Shown in pieces: positions 12,501-26,822 of a stretch of DNA of 64,000 nucleotides. The DNA is from Toxotes chatareus. Lineage: Eukaryota > Chordata > Actinopteri > Toxotidae. The position numbers were made by a program, and so were the translations under genes. Below the pieces are notes generated by a model. The model did not search any database. It was not told the origin of the DNA and saw only the letters and a list, made by a program, of their open reading frames with translations. The number at the start of each line of letters is the position of its first letter. Position 1 is the stretch's first letter. Location of the stretch: contig CM028896.1 in NCBI GenBank assembly GCA_016801885.1, positions 4,092,001 to 4,156,000 of the forward strand, in the 5' to 3' direction.

Positions 12501-15104
12501 GGTAAATCAGCCGTCTAAATTTGTAGCTTCTTCTGTGTGTCATTGCCAAATCGTACCCAGTGCACCTTTCAGCATTCTGGCAGAGACTGTGGTCTACAGC
12601 AGTTTGTAGCTGATTAACCTGGACAGCAGGCCAGTAACATTTCGGTCCCGAGCCTCACTAACAGCTGCTGTGGAGCTGCTGTGAAGGTGGTTTGGGATTG
12701 CCAGCTTAATGTCTGGAATCCATACTAGAGACAGAGGGAGGTGATAAACTATACGTGTACGACAACTTTGTCTGTCATCTGGAAAAATATGCAGATCTCA
12801 TGCACAAGTAGATAATGTTATGCCAAGACTGTGAAAGGTATTTTCTTGCATAACATAAACTGACGTTAGTGTCTCCAGGCAGCCTGAGAGGGTGTGTCAT
12901 GAGGAAAGGGCATCACAGAACATCTGCTGCTTCATGTACATGCATGTTTCAAAACCAGACGTGCTGCTTAGAACAGCACCGGGAACTTAAATGGACACTG
13001 TGAAGGTCGGCTTCCATCTGCTAGGTGTATCAGCCGAAAGTATGCAACTCCTGCTGTTCTACACAATATAGAGCTGGTTGGGGGGTTTTTTCTGTTTGGT
13101 TTGAATGTTTTTCCTGTGTGTCCTCCTATAGTCCAAAGATATTACAGGTGAGACGAATCCTATCCTTGCGCACTTATTGACTGGCTAGCCTTGGAAGAAC
13201 CTGCTTCCAGTTTGTTGGTCGGTCTGAATTCTTACTGTCATCATCAGGCTTCCAGACACGTCACCCAAACAGTAACTGATCCTCTGAGCTGCAGGAGTGC
13301 TGGACATGCACAAAAGGATATATACCACATGTTCCAAAAGTTGTTTGAGAATCTTTTTTTTTAAATACTTTTACATACTTTTCTCCTTACAATACATCCT
13401 GGTCAATAATACACTACATTGCAACTTGCATAAATTTCAGCTAGTTACATTTTCTGCGCTATGTGAAGAATTAAACTACAAACTTATTACTCAAAAATAT
13501 GGTTGGAGTATCACTTAAATCTAGTCATGACAGGTGGTCTTTCCTTAATAAAAAAACCAAGGACTGACATTGGCCCTAAGGAATCATTTTAACATGACAA
13601 AATCAAATGACGGCTATGAGATGATGTTTAAAAACTGTTTGTAATTACTCAGCTCAGATTTAAACTAAAGTCTAAAGCCGTACTGCCAAAACTCAAAGTA
13701 AAGGGTCCATGCTGTTAACACATTTTGTGACCAGTGAGCTTCTTCTCAAATCTTTCACAAGGTAATTACCTCCTGTTACACCTAATGGCATCTGTCTTCT
13801 TGACTTTAACCAGCCAAACAAGTTAACCTCCCCTGGTATTATTGCTGAGATGTTCAGTCTGACTGCAGAGGTGAAATGAAATTTAAACTTTAAGTGCCCA
13901 CTTTGTCAGATATGTCGCAGATAGCCGGGTTTGCCGATTGAATTTTATTGTCAAAAAGAAAAATCAGGCCTGTGGATTCAGTGCATGAAGAGAGATTTAG
14001 AGAGCCAAATCAGTGCTGTGGACAGGCAGTATTTCTCCATCGTATGCTCTATGACATGCATCAGTGTTACACTGTGAGAGAAATTCACCAGCAAGATGGG
14101 AAAGTGTGTCTCTGATCTGTGGACATCTTCCACTGCCCAGAACAATATCAGCACACAGGAACTGAAGGTTAGAGCACTGTGTGCCACCATCAGGGGAAAA
14201 AGAAATCCAGCTGACCACAGTGCTGTTCAGTTGTCCAAAATAATCAAAGAACGCTCACTGGCTATATTTTTTGGATCTAAGATATTTCTCCAGAAGATAT
14301 GACTAAAGGTCATCATTTTCACTCTTACCATTTTTCACTGAAAAATACCTGAATTTTGTAAAAGGGGCAGATTAGTTCAATTTTCTTTTGTAGCCATACA
14401 ATGCACATGCTACATTCAAAATATACCAGCAAATGTTAGGCGAATTTATGTCAGAGTTTTATATTCTTATAATCTACTCAAATGGAGGGATAATTCATTT
14501 GCCACGCTCTGACATTTTTTTTTATGTCAGCAGGAGGTTTTGTATTTTTTTGTGGCAAACTGTTGAAAACATTACACATATGACCCATATTATAATTATT
14601 TCTTAGAATATAGCCTGCTGAGGTAATGCATTAAGGCCATTTTCTGTTTGTTTAATGCTTTTGCTGGTTTGTTCACTGAAAAGAGTCATAATGGCACAAC
14701 ATCATGTATTAGATCAGCCACAGAGAAATCAACATCAAAATTACAGTTTGTAAAACTAATCTTTGCTTTGTACAACCAACATATTTTGATTAATTGACAT
14801 GTTTGCTACAAAGGAGTTAAGACCAACAGTTGTTTTTTTTTTTCTTCTTCCACATGATTCTAGCCAATATTTGTTGCATTACTTGATAATTAAAAATTCC
14901 CATTTTACAAAAACAGCAACTGCATTCATTACACTGACAGATTGTTTTCTTTGACACCATACTTCCGATATAATAAAATATTTGGACGAAGATCAAGAAG
15001 ATCCATTTCCCCATCATCAACCTTGACAAACATACCATAACTCAAAGCACCTGACTACTGTAGTGACGCAGTTTTCCTCACCTCATACTCAGTCAGGTCG
15101 TCCT

Positions 15105-15315
15105 TGTGAGCCGTCTGTGGCATGGCTGGTTCCCCGTTGGCTTCCTGGCTGACGGATTGGTAGCGACCTGATGGTGTTTGGCCGGCTGTGCAGGTGGCTG
15201 CTAACTGGCTGTTGGCTAGCTGTCTGAATAGCCGTCAGCTGCTGGCTGGCTGTGTGGCCGGTTACCTACAGCTGCCAGACTGTGGGATGTAGACTGGCTG
15301 CTGGTACACTGATTG
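15105..15315. repeat. Degenerate GGCTG/CTGGCTG repeat cluster
   Basis: About ten GGCTG motifs, often as CTGGCTG or TGGCTG, at irregular 8-25 bp spacing, inside otherwise AT-rich DNA. Looks like a decayed minisatellite. Confidence 0.6.
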
Positions 15316-17329
15316 GCTTGTTCTCACCTTGAGGGACTGAATGCCTGGATAAAATGAAATCAGAGCTCGTGACCATGAGAAACCACCAGATATTTTCATG
15401 GCTGTGTTTGAGAGGCATCTTGTGGCCACCTCTTTTGGCAGGAGATCTTATGTGAACATAGAAACACATGGCATATAGGAGTATGTTGTTAAGTGGTGCA
15501 TATTCCTTCCTTATACTTTCAAATTAGAGGGAAATTCCACAATTTTTCAACCTGGGCCTCTTCATTCTCATAACTGGCTGTTCTACCTAATGTAACATGC
15601 TGACTTTGTTCTCACATTGGCAAGAAAGCAAACTGGGGCAACCAGCACAGTTCTGGTTTGGGGCAACATGCTGGCTAAACTTTAGCTTCCTACAATATGG
15701 TGTAAATTTGCTGGTGTGAGTTTCCTTTTAGTACCTTCCTGCAGTACATTTTGTAAATGTGTTACCACAGATTTTCTTTCCCAGATATCCCACTTTGAAT
15801 GGCTCAAATAAACCAAGATGAAAGACATGAACTAATTCCACTGCCACAATTTCAACTGTATACTCTCCTGTGTTTCCTCTGTTTTTAAAGGACTGACAAG
15901 GTTGATCAATAATTTTTAAGATTTTCATTGTAGCAGATGCTGTTTTTGATTTATGACCAGCAGTTTTCAACAAAATCCATTCAACGTATTGGCACTCTGT
16001 AACTGCCTCTCTGTATAGTAGTGTTCATTATTACTGCCAGAATCTGCCGAGGGGCAAACAGGAGGCACTCCATGCACGTAATGGATGCAATGGCACAGGT
16101 TCTAAAAAGTGAAATTAATAAAGGCTGAATTCCATTCATTTCCAGGGTCCTGGTGTTGCGCATTCATGTCAGCATGCTATCACTGTCTGTAGAAACAGAG
16201 CCATCAGTAATGTTATTAGAAGCATGTGTGCTTTTTGTATCAGGACAAGTCAAATGTCTGCTGTGAAAAAGGCCTGTGAGGCCTCTCAGCCCAGAGCTTG
16301 TCTGGTGCACAGATACACAAGTTGCTTTGTATGTGTGTGTGTGTCTGTGTGTGTGTGTTTGTTTGTTTTTCACATTTCCGACAGAGTGGCCTCTCAAAGC
16401 CTGTTTTCTGCCTCCACTGTTCAATACACATCACTTTGAGCAGAACCCTGGGACCTGTATTATTAAAACTCGCTTACTGTTCACACTAGTAACCACAGCT
16501 CTTTCCGTATCTTACTGGAACTGAAATCTTAAAGACTGTAGCTTTAAGTTGTGTGGAGGTTATTTCACTTTGTGGTTTTTAAGAAAGAAGTCATCTCTGT
16601 CGCTCTCTGTCAATACTGCCCTATGTGGTCCTGTCCTCTGAGTAGCTTACCATTGATTCAGTATAGATTGAACGGCCACCGCTTGTCAACATACTGACCA
16701 AGCACTAACTGACTTTGTGCCTTTGTGTATGTAAACTACTGTTATTGGACTCGTAAGGGAATTTACTAAAACAGATTTGTCTGTGCAAGCAACCGCTACT
16801 GGTTGGAAAAGCTTATTTACATCCACACTAACAAATCCAGTTTTATAAATTGCATATTTTTTACCCTGTGCTAATGAAACAACATACCACATTTTTCAGA
16901 ATAGCTTTCAATAAACTGGAATGCAAATAGCCCTGGGATGATGTTAATCTCAAGTGTGAAAAGCTGTGGAGAAAGGTGAGGACATACCTTGAGAAAGAAA
17001 AGGAGGAAGAACAGCAATTTGGCGGGGTCTGTTTAAAGAGGGATCTTTGGTAGTCTGCAGCTGAGTTTGCAGCACATACTGGAACAGAACAATGACAGTC
17101 ACAATAACATGGACGTTAACAATGAGATGAGAAAACAAACAAGATACAAGAGAGCAAGAGACATGTGATGAAGCAGAGAGATGGGAGTGGGACAAGAGCC
17201 AGCTAAACCAGCACCAGCATCCACAGCAGCTTGAGTGGCGCCTGGCTGAGTCACTTGAAGATGGGGCTTTATATAGTCTGCCAGGCGACTAACCTCATGT
17301 TCTGCTGCTATTGGATGCGTCGCCATGAA

Positions 17330-17625
17330 TCCCACTTACTTTGGTGATCCCCTGACTTTTCTTCTAGTGCCACCAGCCGGTCAAAATATTCACTCATCCA
17401 GTGAAATATCCCAACAACTGTTGAATGGATCCTCATTAAATTTGTTACAGACATCCACGTCAACCTTATTATGAACTGTAATAACTTCTGGCGCCATCAC
17501 ACTGTCACAATTTGAATTTGCTGGTATTTTATGACGAAACGCCTGCAAAACTAATGACCTTCCCATTTGCCTTAGCTGTGGTTTGCACACGACCAGTTCT
17601 GCCAGACCATGATACGGCACATACA
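17330..17625 (+). repeat. Dispersed teleost repeat, family 1, copy B
   Basis: Shares the ACTTTGGTGATCCCCTGACT core with the copy at 3.4 kb. It continues through a CCCAACAACTGTTGAATGGAT segment and TGCAAAACTAATGACCTTCC, in the order seen in longer copies in fish genomes. Confidence 0.65.
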
Positions 17626-19454
17626 GGATGACACGTTAAAAAATATGTAGTGAGGTTGTGTATTGAATTATAATACACTAAGTTAGAGGAGGCACTTTGA
17701 AGTTGGAGCTAGTTTGAATTGGGAGCTGGGTGGAGGTAGACATAATGGGGTCAATGTGAACAAATTAGAAACTTTAATTAAAGGTGGCTCAACAATTTGG
17801 GCAGGTTGAATGTGTTTAGTTGTGTTGTTGTGTTCATGAGAGCCAAATTAACTTATATGCAGACAAATGGACACAGTCTCCCGAGTCTACAGCTCTCTAA
17901 TCACTAAAGTCCAGTCAGTCTTTGTTGCTGCAGCTCCCTTTTGTCTTCCTCTTCTTTAGTCGACTTGCCTCTTTTCTCCTCATTCTCTCTTTATTTTGTA
18001 ATTAATTTATTTTTAAACCTTTGTCTCTCGGCCTGTTTTCCTCCTGAAGCATGTAACATAAATAAAGCCCTGGTTATCTTGGTTTACAGAGTTAACTGTC
18101 AGGCTCTTGCCGTTGTCTCTTTGCTTTTGTTCTGCCTTTGTTTCCCTCTCACTGAGTGTCCGTATTGCTAGGAAGAATAAGAAGAATTATCATGAGAATC
18201 ATCATTCACATGGTCTTTCATGGCACATATAACATTTCTTTATCAGCACACATCTGAATGATTACATGTGCTTCCTTAAACTTGCAGAATCCCATTTGAA
18301 ATCATTTTTTATCATTTCACTTTCTTCAACTAACAATTATTATGACATTTGTGTCACACACACACACACACACACAAATATGAATTCACTTCTCAACTTT
18401 CTGTCATTGTTCTGTCTCATCAAGTTCTGTTTGACATGTTTGCTTTGGCTGATTCTCACCATCTTTGCTGGTGTGGTTTTTTTATGCCCTTTGGTCGCCT
18501 CGTCTAGATGCTTTCATCTGCACCTGTACATGATAATAAAAGACAGAAAGAAGGTGTATAGAGGGAGTATTGATATAACGTCGCTTGGTTATACAACTCA
18601 AAAAGATTTTGTCCAGGGTTTAACCTTTATCCCATATCATCCCTCTTTTATCTCTCCATATTTCCCATTGCTCTCCACTTTCCCTTGTATAAAAAAAACC
18701 AAAATGCCATAAAAATTATCTCTAAAATAATAGTATCTGTGTCCGATCTATGATAAATGTCTCCCTGTGTTAGTGCCGCTTGTCAGTTTAGAAAAAAAAG
18801 CTGGTCTTATTTGATTATAAGGGACTGACACCAAAACCTGACATTTACAGCTGCTGCTGGAGGAAGCAGAAATATGTCCTGCTATCAAAATCAATCACAG
18901 CTTCACTGCAGACATAATGTCACACAGTCTGTGTTCACTTCTTATCCACAGGGATATGAAAATATCACCAATAAACAACGGTGTTCAAGTCTTTAAGGTG
19001 AATCTTCCTCCATATAAGCCTTTCTGCTCCCTCTACACTCTGCACAGGGAAGATTCTAAATCCTTTACACAATTTCACCATGAAGGTAATGAGGAATAAT
19101 AAAGTCCACAGCAGAAACAGCAGCAGGTTGAAGGTCACCTGATGCACAGCTGTGTTCGTCTCCATACCACCCTGACATGTGTGGCTGTGTGAAGGATGCA
19201 GAAAGAGAAAACTGCACAGCAGCAGAGTGTGAAATAGACTTCCTGGTGAGGCAGAGAAGGATAATATGTTTCTGAAGGCTGGCTTCCTTCTTTGCTGCTG
19301 CATTAAGATCAACAAACAGTTTACTTCTTATTCTACCTCTGCTCATTCCTCACTTTGTTAATTACAGAAGAAACAAAACACGTTTCCATTTATTTTTGTT
19401 TAAAATGATTTTGCTTGGGAACAAACTTCTCCCATTTACTTTTTATCTTAAGTT

Positions 19455-19486
19455 CAGTGAGAGGAAAACTTTTTTTCCTCTCACTG
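19455..19486. other. Perfect 14-bp hairpin
   Basis: CAGTGAGAGGAAAA and TTTTCCTCTCACTG separated by CTTT. Flanking bases do not extend the stem, so it is short for a miRNA precursor. Confidence 0.8.
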
Positions 19487-20944
19487 TTTTTGGGTGGCTC
19501 AATTTGGCTGCATCAAGTTTTTCTCACAGAAAATTGATAAGAGGTTTCAAATTTACATAAATGGAGAAATCCACCTACTTTCCTTCAGTTTAATGCATTA
19601 TAAATATCAACTCATATTCTTAGACTTAAATAACATTTACAAGTTTAAAACTTTGTTTGCTGCAGGGGTTGTATTTATTTCTTGCCCAAACTTTTGCATA
19701 CAAGTATAAACTTCTTTTATCAAGAGCTCATTGCAGATATGAGGTTAGATATTAGATACATTTGTCAGTTTCAAGTTTAAAGTCCATGTGGATACAGCAC
19801 ACAGATTTGAGTTAAATCAGGGTAAAATAACAGAAGTAAGTTTTGAATTTTGTTTTGTTTTTTCACACAGGGTACTACAGGTTGTTTGACAAGTGTTTTC
19901 GTGAAGAAAAGATTTTACACAAATTCAAAGAAGAAAAAAAAATATATATATACATGAGGAGAACTGTTTCATCAGTGTTTCCTGCTTTGACAGTGTGATT
20001 TTATTTATCATACATGGTGAAGACCACATAGTGAGTTGAAAACATCTGCATCACTGCGCTCACTAAATAAATCTGGAAGCAGCTCACAGGGGGTGGACGT
20101 CCCTCCTTTATATGAAACAGAAAAGGTTAAAGCCTTTCTCAAACTTCCACACCAGATAGTGAAAATACATTTACATTTGGGAATTAAAACTGTAATCAGA
20201 TTGTCCCCATGGGGTAAAATTGAGTTTCATCCACTCACTTTAGGGAGCGGCTCTGATAAAACAAATTCTACGAGACAATAAATGGCACAATAAACAACAC
20301 AGAGCAGGCAGTGAGATAACATCCACAGAACAGCAGTGGACAGCACAGGTTAACAAGTGTTTCTTTAACAACACTATGGCAAACAGGATAAAAGACTTGT
20401 TGTTGTTGTTTTTTTCTTGTAGCCTGGAGACCTGGAGGCTGATTCCAGAAGTCCTACAGCGTTCAATCTTTCCTATCTTGATTTGGCCAGAGCTGAGGTT
20501 ATCACTTGCAGCCTCTCAGTGCGTGTGTGTGTGTGTTTCACTATCTAGTAAGCAACATTATTGTCATTTTTTTTTTTTTCCAAAATATCTGATGGTGGAA
20601 GAAGACATGTTGGCCTCCTGTCCACATCCAACCATATCGCTCCCTCTCCAATGAGAGTGTGGAGATTTTGTCTTGCAGACACTAATAAATATTATAATCC
20701 AACAGCCCTCTCTACGGTTTTGTGAAACAGAGTTAAGGGAGTCTGGGTCCGTGCTGAGCTACAGCAGCCAATATTAAGTTTCTAAAATCCATCTGCCTGC
20801 TAATTCTTGCGGTAGCTATGAAACTCCTACGTGGCCCTGTGGGGCTATTGATTGTATCTGTTTCTCTTGTCATTGTTAAAAAAAAAACAAAAAAAACACG
20901 ATAACACCAACAGCTGCTTAGTCAGCTCTTACAGATAAATTATC

Positions 20945-21115
20945 TTGGAAGTGGAGGTGGAGGAGGAGCAGGAAAAAAACGAAGGAGAATAAGGAAGGGG
21001 AGATAAGGAGGAGGAGATAAGGGATGAAGACACGAGAAAGTGAGAAAGATGAGGGTGAAATTAGAGATAAGGAGGGAAACAGAAGGGAGAATGAAGACAG
21101 ACAGAAAAGAAACAG
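20945..21115. repeat. Purine-rich tract
   Basis: GGAGG/GAAGG-rich stretch on the plus strand; its complement produces spurious Leu/Ser/Pro-rich frames. Confidence 0.8.
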
Positions 21116-22060
21116 TACAAGTACATAAAGTAAACAAGAGGAGACAGGACCCTTATGTTGTTTCATTATAACAATAACAACAAACATTATTGCAGGCATA
21201 GGCGGTTTTACCATATGTCATCTGCTTGGTGCCTCAAACACCAAAGGACCTTGTGATTTAGGGGTTTCCTTTTATTGTTTTTATTGTTTTTAATTTACAA
21301 AACAGTTTTTTCTTTCTTGAATGATAATTGGTAACAGATCAAAAATAAATGTGTCTGCATGTAAATATGGGTATATCTGATTAAATATCTATTATTAATT
21401 ATTGGCAACATTTTTAATTTAATTATATCATATCATCACAATCATACTCAAGCATAGTTCATCCCCCTGTAGTTTCCTGCTTGAAACACCCCCTTCAACT
21501 TGGTAAATACATAGTACATTGTACCCACTATTTATTATGAAGTTTCTTAATTCATGTCCCTACTAACGATGTTTGTTGCTGTAATATTGTTGTAATGTTT
21601 GACACATTTGAGGTTTTGCTGTTTTAAAAACTGTTTTTATGCTGTTGTACTCAGCCAAACTTTAACTTGTCAAACTTTAATAAATGAATCAGTATTTGCT
21701 TCATGTAACACATTGAAAATCCAGTCTAAAAAAAAACTAGTATATCTGTGTATTTCTACCCCACTACTCCAGTATGTCACACAGGTTTTCTGTTAAAAAA
21801 AAAAAAATTGTTGTCAGCATTTTAGCTGATATTCTAGTGCTAATGGAGACATTCATTTATCATGAGTTTTATACAGATTCTTTGTTATAAATGTTACCTG
21901 TAATCTGTCTCTGTTGCAATTTAAAAGTCTCTTACTGCCCTCTGATGTTCATTTAAATATCGCTGCTCTTCTTTCAAGGCTTTTGCACAGTTTAAGTGAT
22001 AATACTGCCTCTGGGGAGTGTCTTGTTTTCAAAGTGTCTTTTCTTTTTCTTTGTCACAGT

Positions 22061-22560
22061 AGAGAGTCTCCCCATGCCACGAAAACCATCGTTCTTTGTT
22101 CATTTTCATTACACCAGCCCTGCAAGACTCCAGGACCCAACTGTGAGAGTTTTCAGCTTCGTTTGAAGTGTGCTGCTGGTCTGATTTAAAACGGAGCTCC
22201 AAGGCAGAGCGAAGTCATGATTAGCCTGAAAAACTTTGACAGAAGACAATGATGCATGCAAGAAAGTTTGATTTTACAAAGTTAATTTAGATAGATAGTA
22301 GTACACTAATAGTGTTCTCTCAGAGTTTTAGAAAATGCATGCGATAACATCAGTGCTGTGGTTGTGTTTTAATTGTGTTTTGGTGGCATTTTAATCATAC
22401 TTTTAGCTCACTAGAGAGCCTCCCCATGTCAGGAGAACACAATTCTCTGTTTACTCCCATTACACCAACACTGCATGGTTGCAGGAGCCTACTGTGAAAG
22501 TTTTCAGCTTCGTTTCAACTCTGTTGGTGATCTGATTTGAAATGAAGTATCAAGACAGAT
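22061..22560 (+). repeat. Direct duplication, about 150-bp units spaced 352 bp
   Basis: AGAGAGTCTCCCCATGCCA at 22061 and AGAGAGCCTCCCCATGTCA at 22413 start two parallel units. Both run through CATTACACCA, CTGTGA.AGTTTTCAGCTT and TCTGATTT.AAA..GA. Likely two copies of one interspersed element or a local duplication with diverged spacer. Confidence 0.7.
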
Positions 22561-22869
22561 ATAACTTGTGGTGGGTCTGAGAATTAAGAAAAGAAAAAAA
22601 AAAGACTATGCACAAGTGATTCACTCAAGGGAAAGTTTAATGTCAAGTTTACGGTGGTTTAATTGCCTTTTCTGTTCAACAGATAAAAGCTTGTACTTTC
22701 TCATTCGCATGACAAGTACACATTTCCAAAATTTTTCTCTGAAGTGCAGTAAAGGCAATCTGTCAGTATGTTCCTATGCTGAACAGGCCTGATCCCTGAA
22801 GAGCTACCCTTTGCTTCGCCACACTTCTGTTAAAGACTTAACTCTACGGAGCCCCAGGTCTCACAGACG

Positions 22870-23060
22870 AGAGGAGAAAAACCCACAGCAAGAAGAAAAG
22901 AGAATGTCGGACTTACAGAAACATGACTCCAAATGAACACTAATATTGCTCAGTGTTTGCTGGATGTATCAGTTGTTTGCTAACAAGACATCTATAGCAA
23001 CTTTATGAGGTGCTAATGTCAGAGCTGTGGTGAGCTAAGTGTAAAAGGAGCATGGTTGCA
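22870..23060 (+). repeat. Dispersed repeat, family 2, copy A
   Basis: Contains GAAACATGACTCCAAATGAA (21 bp shared with 37182-37202), followed by TAATATTGCTCAGTGTTTGC and GCTAACAAGAC, typical of a common fish repeat. Confidence 0.5.
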
Positions 23061-24084
23061 TGTAGTCAGGGTGCACAGATGGAGTGGGAGGGTGCTGTGT
23101 CAGAGCCTCATAAAAAAGCCTCTCAGGCTATAAACTGGAACAAATTGCAGGAACATCCTACAATATAATGTAATTCAATACAACAGTCCTGAGATAAACA
23201 ACTTCATAGTATATAACATTAAATTATTGTTGAGTGCAAGCCAGAAAGGCCATGATCCAACTATGGTAATTTTCGAGGCTGTAGCTTGTGCAGGGTGCGT
23301 GTTTTAAATAATTTTCTTTCAAATTCAAATTAAGTCTCACTGTGGTGTCCTCATATCCAGCCGCCACACCCCACTCCGTCTCCTGTTTTTCCCCATGCCT
23401 CCTGCACTCTTGCCTCCCTCTCTTTCTCTCTCATCCCTCTTTCTCATCTTAGTATCTACAGCACCCGGTGAGGTGACAGATTAGCAGGCAAGAGGCTTGA
23501 TCACGCCTCGCTCTAACTGGAGTCCACTGAGCTGTTAGCTCTGCCTGCATCAGTCTCACTCTCACTGGTCAGCCAGAGAGGAGAGGAGGTTCAGAATTCT
23601 TTAAGAAATCATTTTAAACTAACGTCAGCTTGACTGTCACAACCTCAGTCAACCGAAAAGGTCAGCATCTCAGAGGTGCAAAAATGACTGACAGTATTAC
23701 GCCTGTGTGATAGATAAGTTGGTGTGTGTGCTGTCTTTACAAAGGCCTTGGAAACCTGTTTACTTAGAAGCTTCCCGCGACAAGTGAGGGGGTCTGACAC
23801 ACTAACACACTATTATGCAAATGTATAACAATATCATGCTGTGTTATTTTACCACAGCAAAGCACAACCACGCAGTCCTGATGCAGATTAGCTTGCAACT
23901 TAAATTCTTTATATTTATCATTTGCAATACGATGTTGTTATATGCTTCTCGAGTCAGTGTGCTAGTTTCCTACCTAAACTCTCAAGAAGGCACGCTGTTT
24001 CCTAAATATCAGCTAACAGAGTCAATTCCACCTTTTGGGTCTTTGTTATTCTAAAGAGCACGCACATGCTTTCTTATGTTTTTC

Positions 24085-24200
24085 TGATTTTAGCAGCACC
24101 AGCAGGTGGTCATTTTGGTTCTTAATGAAATGTCTCAACAATTATTGGATCAATATTGTGATATTGTAGTGCTTCTTGTTTAGTGTGAAATAACAACGTC
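24085..24200 (+). repeat. Dispersed teleost repeat, family 1, short fragment
   Basis: GCACCAGCAGGTGGTCATTT followed by AATGAAATGTCTCAACAATT and ATTGGATCAATATTGTGA resembles the proximal segment of the same element. Confidence 0.4.
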
Positions 24201-26711
24201 AGAGAGAAATACTTTTAAACCAATTTTTTGGGCAATTTAAGGGATAAGAATATTTAAGTCATTCCACTTTGGTAAATCTCATCTGACATTTGAGTGATAC
24301 TGTTCGTGGATAAGCTCGATCACCCCAGACAGGAACAAAATGATCTACTTATTGTTCATAAAACCTCTTTAAATTATAATGAGACCAAAACCATATTTAG
24401 CCCATGTGTCTCACTTAAAGGATAATTAACACTATACATTTAGTATAAGACTCCACAAGATATGTCCTTTGTAATGGAAATATACAGCACAATGTTTACA
24501 GCCTATATCAACAACAGCCTCAAAGACACTGTCAACAAATATTTGACATAAGAGGCATCAAAGTTTATGTTGTGTATGAACTGGAATTCATACAGGTGTT
24601 AATAATATTGTGTTCACCCCTTTAAACATTCGTTGAATGTTAATATAATTTGTCCTCTGTAACTTGCTGCACAACAAGTTACAATGAGGACATGCAAATT
24701 TTACAAATCAGATTTCATAAAGCACATTTGGCATCATTATCTGCATTGGGAGAACAATTCTCCACCGCAACAGTGCTGGAAAAGACAAGCAACAAGAAAT
24801 TGGCACAGCAGCCAAAATATCCTCCTTCCTCTGCCAGTGAGGAGATACACAGTGGTTACACACAAGCACAGACGCAAACACGCGCACACATTCCTCACTG
24901 TCTGTGTGGAGACAGAAATATATATATCTCGAATACACACACAGACACACTCACACACAGAGTCTCGAAGGAGTGATGAAATAGATGAGAAGAGGATCCA
25001 CAGTGAGCCTGGAGGACTGGATAAATATTGACCTGAATGCATGAGGTCTGTCACAGTACATAAAAAGGGCTATACACTTATTCTCACACACACACACACA
25101 GTCTCCCCAACATCCATGCCCTCGAACAACCTCTTACTCTATAAACTATACCTGCACGTCACTGTTCAACCGTATATTTTAACGAAACCTGGAGTCAGTA
25201 TTAATATTTATGGAGAAAGCGAGATTGAGCTTCACTGGAAGTCGTATAAATAATGAAAGTCTTGAGTGTGTGTGTGGCTGATATGTGCCATTGCCCATGT
25301 ACCATTGCAAGTGCACTTCTATGCACCTTTTTTATGTGAATGCTGGAAATTCAGCCCCCTCAAAAAAAGCTAATATACAGCAAAAAAAAAAAAAATGTTT
25401 TTATTAGCTGGTGCATCGATAAAAAGAAGATGCGATAAAGGCTGATTGTAAGGCCTATTTTTTCGAAGAAACAGCGACACTGCTGGATCTGCATTTTCTT
25501 CTGTAAATACCACAGTGATACATTGCTGCCAACTGACAGTCTGTTCTCCACCAGAATTCCCCAAAAACAATGCATAATTAGTGAGACTGACAGAAATGCT
25601 ACACAGTTTGTGAGAAGGGAGGTAATTCATTCAATAAAATAATGAAAATAGTGAAATAAAATATCTGCTATCTTCAGTAGGAAGCACCAAAGAAATTCAA
25701 AATGGAGTTTTCATTAAACAATCTTGTTACACACTTGTGAGAATATTCAAGCAACAGTAGAAATGTCCAGAATTAGCTGAATATTTACTTATAATTCAAA
25801 TGAAAATGTGATAGTAGAAATACTAGCCTGTGCCATTTTGGCTCGGAACGACCTATGTTTGGACCCATTTCGGAAGTTCTGCAGCCAACAAATCAAATCG
25901 TTCCTACCATGTAGAGTACAACTTTGTGGTTATGTGACAATAGTTTAAAGAGCACAAATTATGTCAGGTGAAGCACTGCACACAAAGAGTTCAGCAGTGC
26001 GTATTTGTAGGAGGTAGACAGAACTTGAAGTGGAAAAAAAACCATCACAAAGGTAAAGTCAGGTCTGAAACAGTGCTTATCTGTGATAAAAGTGAAACTC
26101 AGTTTTACAGAATTTTACAGAAATGTGCTGAAAGTGGGTAAGGGAAGGCAGAAATGAGTAAAAGGTTCCTCCCTTGGGAGGAATAAAAAAGGTGAGGTCA
26201 AACTAAATGATGCAACTCGAAGAAACATGAAGCCAGAGTCACTCCAGTTTCATATTTATCTGTCAGGACATGTTAAACAAAACCCAGCATTTCTGAAAAA
26301 GTACAAAAAACAGCCTACAACATGCTTCCTCACGACTTGACATTAATCTGATGTGTAGTGATAAGCATAACTGAAGGTGAATAGGAGACACTGTCTTATT
26401 CACTCTTTGTTGATAATGGTTTCTCTTGACTTGGCTGATCAGATTCTCCTGTCTTGCATTTATAATATCACAGAGACTGTTGAACTACTTCTACTCTAGT
26501 TTCTAATTGCACTGCCTGTTTGCTTGGTTCAGCACACTTACTCGCTGCATCATGAAATTCCAGTTTTCTCACAGCATTACAATTATAAATTTGACCTTTT
26601 TAGTTTATTCATTATCAAATAGCTACCACTGCTGCAAGGTAATATAAACTATCATCTACTACAAACCCCTCATTTAACTATTTGTCTACACATCACTACA
26701 CATGCAGTCCT

Positions 26712-26822
26712 GGCAGAGGAGCAGAGGAAGAGAGGAGGGGAGTGGGGGAAGGTGGTGGGAGGAGATGAGAAGAGGGGAGAGGAGAGGAGAGGGGTGGACT
26801 GGAAGAGAGGAGAGGAAGAGAG
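26712..26822. repeat. Purine-rich tract (GGAGA/GAGGA)
   Basis: Over 100 bp of almost pure A/G with imperfect GAGAGGAGAG units and several G-runs. Confidence 0.85.
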
